DNA of 64,000 nt from Paenibacillus radicibacter (GCF_024721995.1 NZ_JANQBC010000001.1:558001-622000), one strand, 5' to 3'. Counted from the stretch's first letter, positions 33,174-42,769 are shown. Numbers and translations are program-made. Notes: a model not told the origin generated them from the letters alone.

Positions 33174-34708
33174 ATACCAGAAGTTCCGGGCTTATTCTAT
33201 TTGCAATCGCACTAGGTTTATTTATGTCAGCCTTGGATAACACCATTACTTCTGCTGCAATCAGTCACATTATTCAAGACCTGAGTGGGTTTGAACGCGT
33301 ATCGTGGGTATTCACAAGCTACATGCTGGCTTCTACGTCAACGATCCTTATTTTTGGTAAAATGTCCGATATATTCGGACGAAAGCTTATGTACCTGATC
33401 GGAATCACATTCTTCCTGATCGGATCTGCTCTATGCGGAACAGCGACGAGTATGGATCAGTTGATCCTCTATCGCGCAATACAAGGCATTGGTGCAGGTG
33501 CCATCTTCCCGATCTCCTTCACCATCATCTACTCCACTTTTGCCGATCCAAAGCAAGCTAGTAAAGTGGCAGGTATTATGGCAGCTGTGTTCGGACTCTC
33601 ATCTGTTGCAGGTCCACAAATCGGAACGTTTATCTCCGAACATTGGGGATGGACTTGGTGCTTCTATGTGAACGTACCGCTTGGTATTCTCTCGTTCTTC
33701 ATTGTTTTATTTAGACTTAAAGAATCCCGCTCCACAACCAAACCGAAAATTGACTATCTCGGGACGTTCCTTCTCATCGTTACGACGTTATCGATTATGC
33801 TCGGCTTAGAGTTTGGCGGCAAAGATTATGCTTGGACTTCACCGCAAATCATTGGACTATTCGCACTTGGACTTGTCGGACTATGCTTATTCATTCTCGT
33901 TGAACGCCGCGTAGAAGAACCTGTTCTACCCTTCGCAATCTATCGCAGTCGGATGGTGATCAGCACGACAATCGCTTGCCTATGCCAAGGTGTCATTATG
34001 TTCTCTGCGATCACTTACTTACCGATGTTCACCGTTGCTGTGATGGGACATGAGAACTCCAATTCAACCTTAACTCCAATGATGCTCTCCCTAATCATTG
34101 GTGCGATTGCATTCGGCTTTTTGCAAAGCAAGTTCTCCTTCCGTAGCTTAATGTCCTTTACGATGATCTCAGGTATTGTTGCTGCAAGCTTACTCACATC
34201 CATTGGATATGACACGACATCCGGTTATATGATCTTCCTAATGGTACTGCTTGGATTTGGTGCAATTGGTCCACTGATGAGCGTTGCTCAGAATGCGGTT
34301 GCTGTAAGTGTGGATGCCAAATATCTCGGTGTTACTTCTTCTGTAGTTGGCTTCTGGCGTAACTTCGGGGGAATACTCGGGGCTTCAATGATGGCGACGA
34401 TTGTGAACAATAACTTGAAAGATACGATCGCTAGCGGAGCTGAGTCCCTTCACATTCCATTAGATAAAATAGACACATTAGCTAATCCACAGCTCCTCAT
34501 CCATGCAGGCTCTACGCCACTGCCACCTGCTGTCCATGACTTCCTGCGAGATGCGCTAGGTTCAGCGATTAACCACGGATTCATCTTGGCGATATGCTTC
34601 TGCTCGATCGGACTCATTGCAAGTCTACTTGCTGGTCCAGGATCTCTGCCAAGTCAGAAACAAGAAACTTCATCTGAGGGTCAATCTGTACAACCGCAGA
34701 ACGCTTAA
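33170..34708 (+). CDS. DHA2-family multidrug MFS exporter
   Basis: 512-residue, 14-helix transporter of the EmrB/QacA type. Motif A is FGKMSDIFGRKLMYLIG, motif C-like GIMAAVFGLSSVAGPQIGTFISEHWGWTWCFYVNVPLGI, and the helix-1 motif LDNTITSAAISHI is standard. It is translationally coupled to PadR. The likely role is proton-driven export of drugs or toxic metabolites; substrates are not predictable from sequence. Confidence 0.92.
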   Translation: MNTRSSGLILFAIALGLFMSALDNTITSAAISHIIQDLSGFERVSWVFTSYMLASTSTILIFGKMSDIFGRKLMYLIGITFFLIGSALCGTATSMDQLILYRAIQGIGAGAIFPISFTIIYSTFADPKQASKVAGIMAAVFGLSSVAGPQIGTFISEHWGWTWCFYVNVPLGILSFFIVLFRLKESRSTTKPKIDYLGTFLLIVTTLSIMLGLEFGGKDYAWTSPQIIGLFALGLVGLCLFILVERRVEEPVLPFAIYRSRMVISTTIACLCQGVIMFSAITYLPMFTVAVMGHENSNSTLTPMMLSLIIGAIAFGFLQSKFSFRSLMSFTMISGIVAASLLTSIGYDTTSGYMIFLMVLLGFGAIGPLMSVAQNAVAVSVDAKYLGVTSSVVGFWRNFGGILGASMMATIVNNNLKDTIASGAESLHIPLDKIDTLANPQLLIHAGSTPLPPAVHDFLRDALGSAINHGFILAICFCSIGLIASLLAGPGSLPSQKQETSSEGQSVQPQNA

Positions 34709-34730
34709 AATGATTTCATTCTTTTAAAAA

Positions 34731-34770
34731 AAGTAGCCCTGACCGCAATCTCATGCAGTCAGGGCTACTT
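34731..34770. terminator. Bidirectional terminator between the DHA2 exporter and M32 peptidase genes
   Basis: AAGTAGCCCTGAC and GTCAGGGCTACTT form a 13-bp stem with A and T runs on both sides, between convergent genes. Confidence 0.85.
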
Positions 34771-34775
34771 CTATT

Positions 34776-36299
34776 TTACAACCCGTAAATTGGGCTGTAT
34801 TTATCCGTTAAGTATTTCACAAGGTATTCAGGGTTTAATTCTTCACCGGTCATACGCTCAATGATTTCGTTAGGTGTAAGCAGCTTACCATATTGGTACA
34901 CATGCTCAGTAAGTAGTGTCTTGATCGGAGCAAAGTCGCCTGCTTCAATTAACTCATAGAAGTTCGGCAAGAACTCATTCTCGATTTTGTTCAGCATTTG
35001 CGCAGCATACATGTTACCAAGTGAGTAAGATGGAAAGTAACCGAACAAGCCAGCAGACCAGTGAACATCTTGCATGACACCTTCGCTATAGCTTGAAGGC
35101 TCAATACCTAGATATTCACGGTACTTCTCATTCCAAGCCTCAGGTAGATCGCTTACTTGAAGCGTGCCGCCAATTAACGCTTTCTCAAGCTCATAGCGGA
35201 TCATGATGTGGAAGTTATAAGTAAGTTCATCTGCTTCAATACGAATGAGTGTGGATTCTGCATGGTTACATGCACGGTAGAAATCATCTAAACCAACATC
35301 ATCCAATTGGCCTGGGAATTTGGCTTTAAGTGCATCATAATTATGTGCCCAGAATTGCTTGGAACGACCGATCACATTTTCCCAGAAGCGGGATTGGGAT
35401 TCATGAATACCCATCGAAGTACCGGAGTTAAGATTCGTACCGGAAAGCTCTTCGCTAATATTCTGCTCATACATCGCATGACCACACTCGTGGATTGTGC
35501 CGAATAGCGCACTTCTTACATCACGAGGTAAGTAACGAGTCGTAATACGACTGTCACGTGGGTTAATACCAGTCATGAACGGGTGAACGGTCTCATCTAG
35601 GCGACCTGCTTCAAAGTCATAGCCCAATTGCTTGAGCGTATCCAGTGAGAATTGACGCTGCTTGTCCTTATCAAATGCTTGATCGAGGAACGAGCAATCG
35701 GGTTGGTTTGGTGATTGACGAATCGCTGCAAGAAGTGGTACTACTTTCTCACGCAATGCACCGAACACTTCATCTAGCTTCTCAACGGTGATCCCTGGCT
35801 CATAGTTATCTAGAAGTGCATTATAACGGTGACCCTCGTATCCCCTTAGTTCAGCGAACTCAATATTTGTATCTACGATTTTCTGTAAGCTTGGTGCGAA
35901 GGAATCCCAATCATTCTTACCCTTCGCCTCTGACCATAACGATTCCGTCTTTGTAGTAAGAACAACATACTCCTGGAGCTTTTCTGGCGGAATCTTCTTG
36001 CTGAAGTCATACTCACGTTTACATTCTGTCAGCATCTTACGTTCCACATCTCCGAGGGTTGTGATTACTTCATTTTGCAAGAAATGCTCTAAAAATTCTG
36101 CCATTTGATCAGATATCAGCATCTTATTGTATTCGCCGTAAAGATCTCCAATCGAATCAGAACGGAACTCTGCACCTTTCTTCGGCGCACCTGTTCTTAA
36201 ATCCCAGCTCAGAAGGGCAATTGCCTCTTCATAAGATTTCATTTTACGTATGTATTTTTTGAAGTCACTAAGTTGTACGGTTTTCACTTCTGTTGTCAA
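34776..36299 (-). CDS. M32 family metallocarboxypeptidase
   Basis: ~507-residue cytoplasmic zinc carboxypeptidase (Taq carboxypeptidase family). The zinc site HECGH (in GTIHECGHAMYEQN) and the third ligand region GIHESQSRFWEN are present, and the family end LTPNEIIERMTGEELNPEYLVKYL is intact. TTG 36299 with GGGAGGGA upstream is preferred; the longer open frame begins in unconserved sequence. It removes C-terminal residues from peptides. Confidence 0.92.
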   Translation of the reverse strand: MTTEVKTVQLSDFKKYIRKMKSYEEAIALLSWDLRTGAPKKGAEFRSDSIGDLYGEYNKMLISDQMAEFLEHFLQNEVITTLGDVERKMLTECKREYDFSKKIPPEKLQEYVVLTTKTESLWSEAKGKNDWDSFAPSLQKIVDTNIEFAELRGYEGHRYNALLDNYEPGITVEKLDEVFGALREKVVPLLAAIRQSPNQPDCSFLDQAFDKDKQRQFSLDTLKQLGYDFEAGRLDETVHPFMTGINPRDSRITTRYLPRDVRSALFGTIHECGHAMYEQNISEELSGTNLNSGTSMGIHESQSRFWENVIGRSKQFWAHNYDALKAKFPGQLDDVGLDDFYRACNHAESTLIRIEADELTYNFHIMIRYELEKALIGGTLQVSDLPEAWNEKYREYLGIEPSSYSEGVMQDVHWSAGLFGYFPSYSLGNMYAAQMLNKIENEFLPNFYELIEAGDFAPIKTLLTEHVYQYGKLLTPNEIIERMTGEELNPEYLVKYLTDKYSPIYGL

Positions 36300-36423
36300 A
36301 ATAAATCCCTCCCATGTGGAATTGTACTTCTTCTCCATCATACTTTCTTCAAGCTGTATAATCAACCGCGAACGATTGCTGTGATTTATGTTACAATACA
36401 TAGAAGGAAAGGAGTTTTTCTTT

Positions 36424-36750
36424 ATGGAGATTACTTATACAGAGAACGCGGTCCGCGAGATCGCCCCATGGTTACAAGAAAACCATACTTACTTAAAATT
36501 GATGTTTGATACTGAAGGCTGCGGTTGTGCCGTAAATGGGATTCCAACATTAATGATTACACATGAGCAAGGGCCATACGATATGATCATAAAAGGGCAA
36601 CCATTCGACCTTTTGATGCAAAGAAATCACGAAGTTTATTTTGAAGAAAAGATGACGATTGACTTTTCTGTTGACCAAAAATCTTTTATACTAAAGAGCA
36701 ATGGTCAAATCTATAACGCATCTATGCGACTTATTACGGTTGCACCATAA
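36424..36750 (+). CDS. HesB/IscA-like iron-sulfur biogenesis family protein
   Basis: 108-residue protein of the Fe-S_biosyn (YqkB-like) family, with EITYTENAVREI near the start and CGCAVNG around residues 37-43. It lacks the C-terminal CxC of classical IscA, as other YqkB-like members do, so its iron or cluster binding is uncertain. ATG 36424 follows AAGGAG. It is divergent from the M32 gene. Confidence 0.75.
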   Translation: MEITYTENAVREIAPWLQENHTYLKLMFDTEGCGCAVNGIPTLMITHEQGPYDMIIKGQPFDLLMQRNHEVYFEEKMTIDFSVDQKSFILKSNGQIYNASMRLITVAP

Positions 36751-36795
36751 CCATAAAATATCTATTGTAGATCTACCATTGAGGGAGGAAACCGC

Positions 36796-37365
36796 ATGTC
36801 ATTAATATCAGAAATTTTGGATCACAACGATACATTCGTTGACACGAAGCAATATGAGGAATACTACACCACCAAGTTTCCAGATAAAAAAATGGTAATT
36901 CTCACTTGCATGGACACAAGACTTGTTGAGCTTCTGCCTAAATCAATGAATCTACGCAATGGTGATGCCAAGATCATTAAGAATGCTGGCGCACTCGTTA
37001 CACACCCTTTCGGTTCAGTTATGCGCTCAATTATCGTTGCTATCTATGAACTTAATGCGCACGAAGTTCTCGTCATTGGTCATAACGAATGCGGGATGAC
37101 GGGTTTGAACTCATCTTCTGTACTTAAGAAAGCACTAGCTAGTGGCGTATCCCCTGATGTCATTGACACAATCAACAATTCAGGAATTAACTTATCCAAG
37201 TGGTTAAGCGGCTTCGAACAAGTAAGTGATAGCGTGAAGGAAAGTGTCAACATCATCCGCAACCACCCGCTTCTACCGAAAACAATTCCTGTTCACGGCT
37301 TAGTCATTGACCCTGTTACAGGGAAATTAGATCTAATTGCTGATGGATACGATAATAAGAAATAA
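36796..37365 (+). CDS. Beta-class carbonic anhydrase
   Basis: 189-residue zinc enzyme converting CO2 and bicarbonate. The motifs TCMDTRL (zinc Cys and catalytic Asp) and GHNECGM (zinc His and Cys) are both present, and the protein matches the short YtiB-type bacterial branch. It has an AGGGAGG site upstream. It is followed by a strong terminator. Confidence 0.93.
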   Translation: MSLISEILDHNDTFVDTKQYEEYYTTKFPDKKMVILTCMDTRLVELLPKSMNLRNGDAKIIKNAGALVTHPFGSVMRSIIVAIYELNAHEVLVIGHNECGMTGLNSSSVLKKALASGVSPDVIDTINNSGINLSKWLSGFEQVSDSVKESVNIIRNHPLLPKTIPVHGLVIDPVTGKLDLIADGYDNKK

Positions 37366-37386
37366 ATAACATTGATTATCATAAAT

Positions 37387-37427
37387 AAAGGTCAAGCCTT
37401 GGGACGTATCCCTTGGCTTGACCTTTT
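37387..37427. terminator. Terminator after carbonic anhydrase
   Basis: AAAGGTCAAGCC and GGCTTGACCTTT form a perfect 12-bp stem with a T-run, between convergent genes. Confidence 0.85.
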
Positions 37428-37439
37428 TGGCTTATGTGT

Positions 37440-37985
37440 TTATATGAATGGTGAATCGGTTTCACGAGGTTTACGCTTGAGCAGCGCCTGCTTCTGTCTC
37501 TCTGCAATGACACCTGAACGATCACGAAGCGTATGCTTATGGATAAGACTAGAATCTGTCATTAAGCTTGGATTACCCCATACTTTGTGATGCGCTTGGC
37601 ACTCTCTTTTACAAAGATCCAACAATAATTGGTCTGCGATCGGTAATTCGATATCTTCATATTCCACAAGATCACTGACTTGAAGGCGATCCGTAATAGT
37701 AGATATCCGCTTAGTTAACTCTCCCATATCGAGTCCGAGCTGCTGAACATGTTCTCCATGCAAGCGAAGCAGCGAGCTGCCTAACATCTTACGAGCGCCA
37801 GCTAAATTGCCACGACGATGATGATACAAGCCGACTGCAATCTGAATCAGACCTACCCATGTCTGTGCAAAAGGATCCCTTGGATGTTCTTTCCAATATT
37901 CTTCGAGCACCTCATGACATTCAAAATAATCTCGATCCGCGTGGAAAAAGACGAGATAGTCGATATAGGCTTGCGGATACTCCAT
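37440..37985 (-). CDS. DUF309 domain-containing protein
   Basis: ~181-residue protein. The N-terminal ~110 residues match DUF309: FFHADRDYFECHEVLEEYWKEHP, then FAQTWVGLIQIAVGLYHHRRGNLAGARKML. The family has a small helical fold related to Bacillus YpuF; function is unknown. ATG 37985 with AAGGGGG upstream is preferred over an upstream codon. A basic C-terminal ~30 residues are extra. Confidence 0.85.
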   Translation of the reverse strand: MEYPQAYIDYLVFFHADRDYFECHEVLEEYWKEHPRDPFAQTWVGLIQIAVGLYHHRRGNLAGARKMLGSSLLRLHGEHVQQLGLDMGELTKRISTITDRLQVSDLVEYEDIELPIADQLLLDLCKRECQAHHKVWGNPSLMTDSSLIHKHTLRDRSGVIAERQKQALLKRKPRETDSPFI

Positions 37986-38040
37986 TCTTAATGCCCCCTT
38001 AAACACCTGCGAAAAATTTTATAGAAAAAAATAAAATAGT

Positions 38041-38066
38041 TGAAACCAAAAAAACGTGGATACGTA
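38041..38066 (+). promoter_or_regulatory. Sigma-W-type ECF promoter
   Basis: TGAAAC (38041-38046), exactly 16 nt, CGTA (38063-38066). This is the B. subtilis sigma-W consensus without a mismatch. It lies ~55 nt before the start of a small membrane protein gene and predicts envelope-stress control of that operon. Confidence 0.7.
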
Positions 38067-38123
38067 TACATCATATAGGGAAACTCTAAATTTTCCAAAA
38101 CATTTTTCGGGGGTAGGTCAAAC

Positions 38124-38543
38124 ATGTGGAAAAAGTTAACAATATTGATGATGACATTCATGCTCGTATTTGCCGTAGCAGGAACAGCTTCTGTCGATGC
38201 AAAAGGGTACAAGTCATCACCAAAAAGTTTCAAATCCAATACGAATTCAACCAATAGTAATGTAGGTAGTAACAATATGAATACCTCCAAGAATGTAGGT
38301 ACTACACCTAACGCGAAACCAGGATTCTTCGGTGGTGGAGGCTTTATGAAAGGCCTTATGATTGGTGGACTAGCTGGTATGTTGTTCGGTGGAATGTTCG
38401 GAGGTATGGGATTCCTAGGCGATATGCTTGGACTTCTTATCAACGTACTTGCAATTGTATTCCTCGTATCACTCGTTATTAAAGTTGTAACCCTAATTCG
38501 TGCACGCAAGAATCGTAAACCGGATGACCACAGGAGATATTAA
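38124..38543 (+). CDS. Small glycine-rich membrane protein, unknown function
   Basis: 139-residue protein: signal peptide ending ASVDA, an Asn/Ser/Lys-rich extracellular segment (~28-70), a Gly-rich stretch FFGGGGFMKGLMIGGLAGMLFGGMFGGMG, and a final helix (LLINVLAIVFLVSLVIKVVTLI) with a basic tail. The Gly-Phe-Met segment resembles N-terminal parts of Tim44-like membrane proteins. It is first in a two-gene operon behind a sigma-W-type promoter, so an envelope-stress role is likely. I do not recognise the family. Confidence 0.75.
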   Translation: MWKKLTILMMTFMLVFAVAGTASVDAKGYKSSPKSFKSNTNSTNSNVGSNNMNTSKNVGTTPNAKPGFFGGGGFMKGLMIGGLAGMLFGGMFGGMGFLGDMLGLLINVLAIVFLVSLVIKVVTLIRARKNRKPDDHRRY

Positions 38544-38545
38544 TC

Positions 38546-38830
38546 ATGCGCTTAACTGAACAAGAGATTACGAATGCGATCTGTGTGAGTGTTGCACAAC
38601 GCAGAATGGTTAAGCCAACTGACGTAGATGTATCTATGATGTGGGATGAGGATTATGGCTTCTCTGCTGAAGTTTATGTAAGTGGACGCAACCAAATTCT
38701 TGTACAGGCTACCATTCTGGAAGCAATCGAGCAGTATATGTATCAACAATATGATCAACGTATCTTCCGAGATCAAATTCAATTAGTATTAGATGAGGAA
38801 ATTGTAGCCGATATTCAGCAAAGCTACTAA
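38546..38830 (+). CDS. DUF2653 family protein
   Basis: 94-residue soluble protein that resembles the YxcD/DUF2653 family (LTEQEITNAICVSVAQRRMVKPTDVDVSMMWDEDYGFSAEVYVSGR). It starts 2 nt after the membrane gene, so both share the upstream ECF promoter. Function is unknown. Confidence 0.72.
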   Translation: MRLTEQEITNAICVSVAQRRMVKPTDVDVSMMWDEDYGFSAEVYVSGRNQILVQATILEAIEQYMYQQYDQRIFRDQIQLVLDEEIVADIQQSY

Positions 38831-38845
38831 TCTCCTCTAAGATAG

Positions 38846-38889
38846 AAAAAGCTGATCATTGCCTTGTATTAGGCGATGATCAGCTTTTT
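38846..38889. terminator. Bidirectional terminator
   Basis: AAAAAGCTGATCATTGCC pairs with GGCGATGATCAGCTTTTT between the DUF2653 gene and the SLH/GH18 gene, which are convergent. Confidence 0.85.
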
Positions 38890-38909
38890 TTGCATACTTT
38901 TTTTATTTT

Positions 38910-40541
38910 TTAGGGAGCCATATATTGCTTCACGATATCCCAATCTGCAGCATTGTAGTTGCCCATGTGCCATAATGACACACCTTGCAGCTGATAATAC
39001 TTCGCTAGCCACATCTTCTCCGCAATACTCTTCTTATCTTCATACCAGATTACATGAGATCCGCGGTCGTCTTGGAACGTAATTTGCTCAAGGAAGTATG
39101 GGAGCATGAACTCAAGCTTGCTTCCTGCCTTAACTGCACGTTCTTCCACTAGATTAATAGCTGGATTCTCTAAGCTTATCTTTCCATCAGGGCTTGTGAT
39201 CCACTGATTCGCTTGCTTGGATATACCAAGTACAAGTTTCTCTTTCGGAATGACAGATAAAGCGGTTTGAATGGCATCGTTCACTAACGGGAGTGGCGCA
39301 GACGGTAGCTTACTGTCTTTGTGCGTGTAATCATAAGCCATTAGAATGACTTGATCAGCAATTTGTCCGATCTGCTTCATATCATAGCCTTTATACCAAT
39401 CTGTAGGTGGAACAGCTACGGATAATGTATACCCTTTAATTGCCGATTTCACATCTCTTAAAAAGCTCGTATATGCACCCTGCTCTTCTACTTTTAACAG
39501 GCCCTCAAAATCTATCGAAATACCATTAAAACCATATGGATTATTGCTAGTTAATAGATCATGAACCGACCCAATAAATGCTTTCTGTGCAGCTTGATCG
39601 GTTAAGAATGAGCTTAGACGATTGTCCTTATTATCAGCGTATATCATGAGTTCTTTGCGATTGATATTGTAGGATTTCGCCTTATCCATCGCTGCTTGCC
39701 AGCCATCTGGAACAGCGAATGGCGCTGTCTTCATATCTAAACTTGCAGAGCCGCTTCCGCTGTACGCCAGTTGCGACCAACCGAACTTCACGTCTTGCAA
39801 TAAGCTCATTTTGTCAACATTACTATAGGATTGAATGGCATAGAATCCGACACCTTGAAGCTGATGCTTCTCAGCCGCAGTATTCATTACACGTTCAATA
39901 ATGGCTGCCGCTTCTTTCCGAGTTAAAGAATCTTGAGGACGAAATTGCTTCTGCTCATCCCCAACAATGATACCTAGTGAAGATGAATAGTAGAGTTCTG
40001 GCTGATTCGCATCTTTAATCTTAGTGCCATCTACAAATGCACGACTTGTCTTCTCTGTTTGCCAACTTGTTTGAAGCCATTTATCTCGATCAGCAGCCGT
40101 TAGCGATTGAAGTAAGAACTTTCCTGTAAGTACCGCTACTTCTTCTCTCGTAATCTCTTGACTTGGCTTGAATCTGTTATCTACGATAATATCATCTAGC
40201 AATCCTGCCGAGAATGCTTGCTGGATATAAGAATACGACCAATGCGCAGGGTCGCTTACATCCTGTATTGACATGGATTTAGTAGTTTGGCTAGACAGTG
40301 TTGAACTCGATGCCATCAACATCTTGACGAACGCTTCTCTTGTCACAACACCGCTGCCTTGGAACGTACCGTTGCCAGTACCCGAGATAACACCTAATGC
40401 TGAAAGCTTGTATATACTAGCTGTAGCCCAATCTGTCCCTACATCCATAAAGGTGTTCATCTGTGCCTGATATGCGAGAGCTTCACTACTTCCAAGTAGT
40501 GTCATCGTTGCAAATATTGCTAGACTTGCTTTCTTTAGCAT
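38910..40541 (-). CDS. SLH-domain glycoside hydrolase family 18-like protein
   Basis: 543-residue secreted protein with a signal peptide, three S-layer homology repeats (~30-220; units such as FMDVGTDWATASIYKLSALGVISGTGNGTFQ), and a GH18-like barrel of the YaaH type. The catalytic strand reads NPYGFNGISIDFEGL: the acid/base Glu and the preceding Asp remain, but the first Asp of the DxxDxDxE motif is Asn. YaaH-type spore or germination hydrolases also vary here. It probably cleaves wall or chitin-like glycans at the surface. Confidence 0.87.
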   Translation of the reverse strand: MLKKASLAIFATMTLLGSSEALAYQAQMNTFMDVGTDWATASIYKLSALGVISGTGNGTFQGSGVVTREAFVKMLMASSSTLSSQTTKSMSIQDVSDPAHWSYSYIQQAFSAGLLDDIIVDNRFKPSQEITREEVAVLTGKFLLQSLTAADRDKWLQTSWQTEKTSRAFVDGTKIKDANQPELYYSSSLGIIVGDEQKQFRPQDSLTRKEAAAIIERVMNTAAEKHQLQGVGFYAIQSYSNVDKMSLLQDVKFGWSQLAYSGSGSASLDMKTAPFAVPDGWQAAMDKAKSYNINRKELMIYADNKDNRLSSFLTDQAAQKAFIGSVHDLLTSNNPYGFNGISIDFEGLLKVEEQGAYTSFLRDVKSAIKGYTLSVAVPPTDWYKGYDMKQIGQIADQVILMAYDYTHKDSKLPSAPLPLVNDAIQTALSVIPKEKLVLGISKQANQWITSPDGKISLENPAINLVEERAVKAGSKLEFMLPYFLEQITFQDDRGSHVIWYEDKKSIAEKMWLAKYYQLQGVSLWHMGNYNAADWDIVKQYMAP

Positions 40542-40568
40542 AGTTTCCTCTCCCCTATCCGTTTCCGT

Positions 40569-41858
40569 TTAGTGGGCGCTTTCTTTGCCCTCTTTGTCTT
40601 CATTAGAAAGACCTAATACTTCAATGACTTTAAAAAAGATCCCGAAGATGATTGCAATTACAGTTGCAAGCCCCATGCCTTTTAGTACCAAATGCCCCCA
40701 TGTAAATGTAAAGCCACTTAGTCCTGCTGCAAATACAATCGTTGTTAAGAATAAATTCGTCGGCTTGGAATAATTCACCTTCGTCTCAACCAACATGCGT
40801 AGACCCGATGCAGCGATTACTCCGTACAACACCAAGGAGATTCCGCCCATAACTGGTGTTGGGATCGTCGTAATTAGTGCAGCGAACTTACCTAGGAATG
40901 ATAAACACACCGCAAGTATTGCCGCGCCGCCAATTACCCAAGTAGAGTATACTTTTGTAATCGCCATAACCCCGATATTTTCCCCATAAGTTGTATTCGG
41001 AGTAGAACCGACAAATCCAGAGATCATGGTAGAAACCCCGTTACCCAATAAAGAGCGGTGTAAACCCGGGGATTTAGATAAATCACGTCCTACGATATTG
41101 CTTGTTACGATCAAGTGACCAATATGCTCAGCAACAACAACAAGTGCGGCAGGAGCAATGATTAGGATACTTGATAAATGGAACTCTGGTTTGTAGAATG
41201 TTGGAACTGCGAACATAGGAGCATTCCTAACTGCTGTAAAATCAACAATTCCGAAATACCATGCTGTCAAATAACCAACAACTACCCCAATTAGAATCGG
41301 AATAATCTTCAGGAACCCGCGGAACATCACAGAGCCGATAATCGTTACAAGCAGTGTAATCATTGCGACTGTTACAGAAGTCGAATCCATTTGCCAATCT
41401 GAAGCACCTGTTGTATTAATTAATCCAGCCATACCTGCTGCAGTTGGGATCAATTCAAGACCGATTACCGCTACGATTGCCCCCATCGCCGCAGGAGGGA
41501 AGATCACATCGATCCACGATGTCCCGACTAGCATAATTATTAAGGCAACTACTACAAAGATCCCACCTGTAATAATAAATCCACCAAGCGCATTGTTATA
41601 TGAGCCTTGCGAGATCACTAATGTAACAGGTGAGATAAAAGCAAAACTTGAACCTAGAAATGCTGGTATCTTTCCTCTACAAATAAAGATGTAGAGCAAC
41701 GTCCCAAATCCATTCATTAGTAGAATCGTAGCTGGGTTGACTTGTAGCAAGATCGGTACTAATACCGTCGCCCCGAACATAGCGAACAAGTGCTGAAAGC
41801 TTAGTGGAATACTTTGAATCAGCGATGGACGCTCGTCCACCTGAATAACACGACTCAT
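40569..41858 (-). CDS. Uracil/xanthine permease (NCS2 family)
   Basis: 429-residue membrane protein, about 12-14 helices, of the UraA/PyrP clade: IPLSFQHLFAMFGATVLVPILLQVNPA, then GFVGSTPNTTYGENIGVMAITKVYS, the family signature. It imports uracil with protons. No PyrR leader or purine riboswitch is obvious in the upstream ~140 nt. The tail is acidic and basic mixed. Confidence 0.9.
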   Translation of the reverse strand: MSRVIQVDERPSLIQSIPLSFQHLFAMFGATVLVPILLQVNPATILLMNGFGTLLYIFICRGKIPAFLGSSFAFISPVTLVISQGSYNNALGGFIITGGIFVVVALIIMLVGTSWIDVIFPPAAMGAIVAVIGLELIPTAAGMAGLINTTGASDWQMDSTSVTVAMITLLVTIIGSVMFRGFLKIIPILIGVVVGYLTAWYFGIVDFTAVRNAPMFAVPTFYKPEFHLSSILIIAPAALVVVAEHIGHLIVTSNIVGRDLSKSPGLHRSLLGNGVSTMISGFVGSTPNTTYGENIGVMAITKVYSTWVIGGAAILAVCLSFLGKFAALITTIPTPVMGGISLVLYGVIAASGLRMLVETKVNYSKPTNLFLTTIVFAAGLSGFTFTWGHLVLKGMGLATVIAIIFGIFFKVIEVLGLSNEDKEGKESAH

Positions 41859-42003
41859 GAAGTGCCTCCCTTTACATTTTCGTCAATTTTTTTCCATACA
41901 TATAAATAAGCCTTCCCTAATGTAAGGAATGATACGAAAAAAAGCAATCCTTTTTTACAAAAAAAGCCGCAATTTCGACACAATGTGAGTTTGTCTAACT
42001 ATT

Positions 42004-42687
42004 TCATATTCGAAACCTCTCTAATGACCTCGCAAGTTCTTTCCAGCACATAGGAACCATTTTGCAATCATCCACATAAATCGCCTTTAAATGCTTCGAC
42101 AACCCCATTAATTGATCTTCGATCAATACCTCTTTAATTTCGGAAGACTTGGAGGGATAGATTGGGTCTGTACGCTTTTGAAAATCAGATAACGGCACAT
42201 ACATCTGGGGACTTTTGCGATACGTACAATGCTTAGGAAACCGCGGTGAGCTGCCAGAATCATATTTGGAAAGTTTCACTTTTGGATAATGATCAGAAAG
42301 TAATGTGTAAGCATCAAACTCTAGAATCGCAAAAGCTCCCTCAGGTTCTCTACGTGTGTAAGTTTCAAGCATTTTCTTGCAATCGCGTATTGTTGGCCAG
42401 AGAAAGACATGACGATCCAAATTCGCTCGGAATTGTTCCAACGTGCAAGAGGGGTCGATCATCATTTCAGGAATTCTTAGGTGTGAATTAATCGTTACCG
42501 TATAATCCTGAACCTGCACTTCACGTGGCTGCAATCGCCGTTCTCCAATTTCATGTGGATACAGCAGATAACTGGATAGCAAGCTGTCCAAGTGAGCGAT
42601 CACAGGCAAATTACTCACTCTTGTAAAATGATACAGCGACTTTCTACCCATTGATTTCGTAATGGTCGTTAGAATCGATTGTTCCAA
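42004..42687 (-). CDS. DUF7002-like protein
   Basis: ~227-residue protein with SLYHFTRVSNLPVIAHLDSLLSSYLL and LDRHVFLWPTIRDCKKML, the two blocks I associate with the DUF7002 family; YHxT near an N-terminus is reminiscent of DarT/Tpt1-like ADP-ribosyltransferases. TTG 42687 after GGGAAGGAG is the preferred start, though the spacing is 11 nt. It is divergent from a broken mph-type gene. Function is unproven. Confidence 0.55.
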   Translation of the reverse strand: MEQSILTTITKSMGRKSLYHFTRVSNLPVIAHLDSLLSSYLLYPHEIGERRLQPREVQVQDYTVTINSHLRIPEMMIDPSCTLEQFRANLDRHVFLWPTIRDCKKMLETYTRREPEGAFAILEFDAYTLLSDHYPKVKLSKYDSGSSPRFPKHCTYRKSPQMYVPLSDFQKRTDPIYPSKSSEIKEVLIEDQLMGLSKHLKAIYVDDCKMVPMCWKELARSLERFRI

Positions 42688-42769
42688 GGTAATCGATACT
42701 CCTTCCCTTTGTATTATTGGTGCTCTCGATGCAGTCATTAATTTGGGTAGTATAACCAAAGTTTTATTG

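Noticed and set aside
41870-42000. PyrR attenuation leader before the uracil permease
   Set aside because: Only T-rich stretches were visible; no PyrR binding-loop motif could be recognised.
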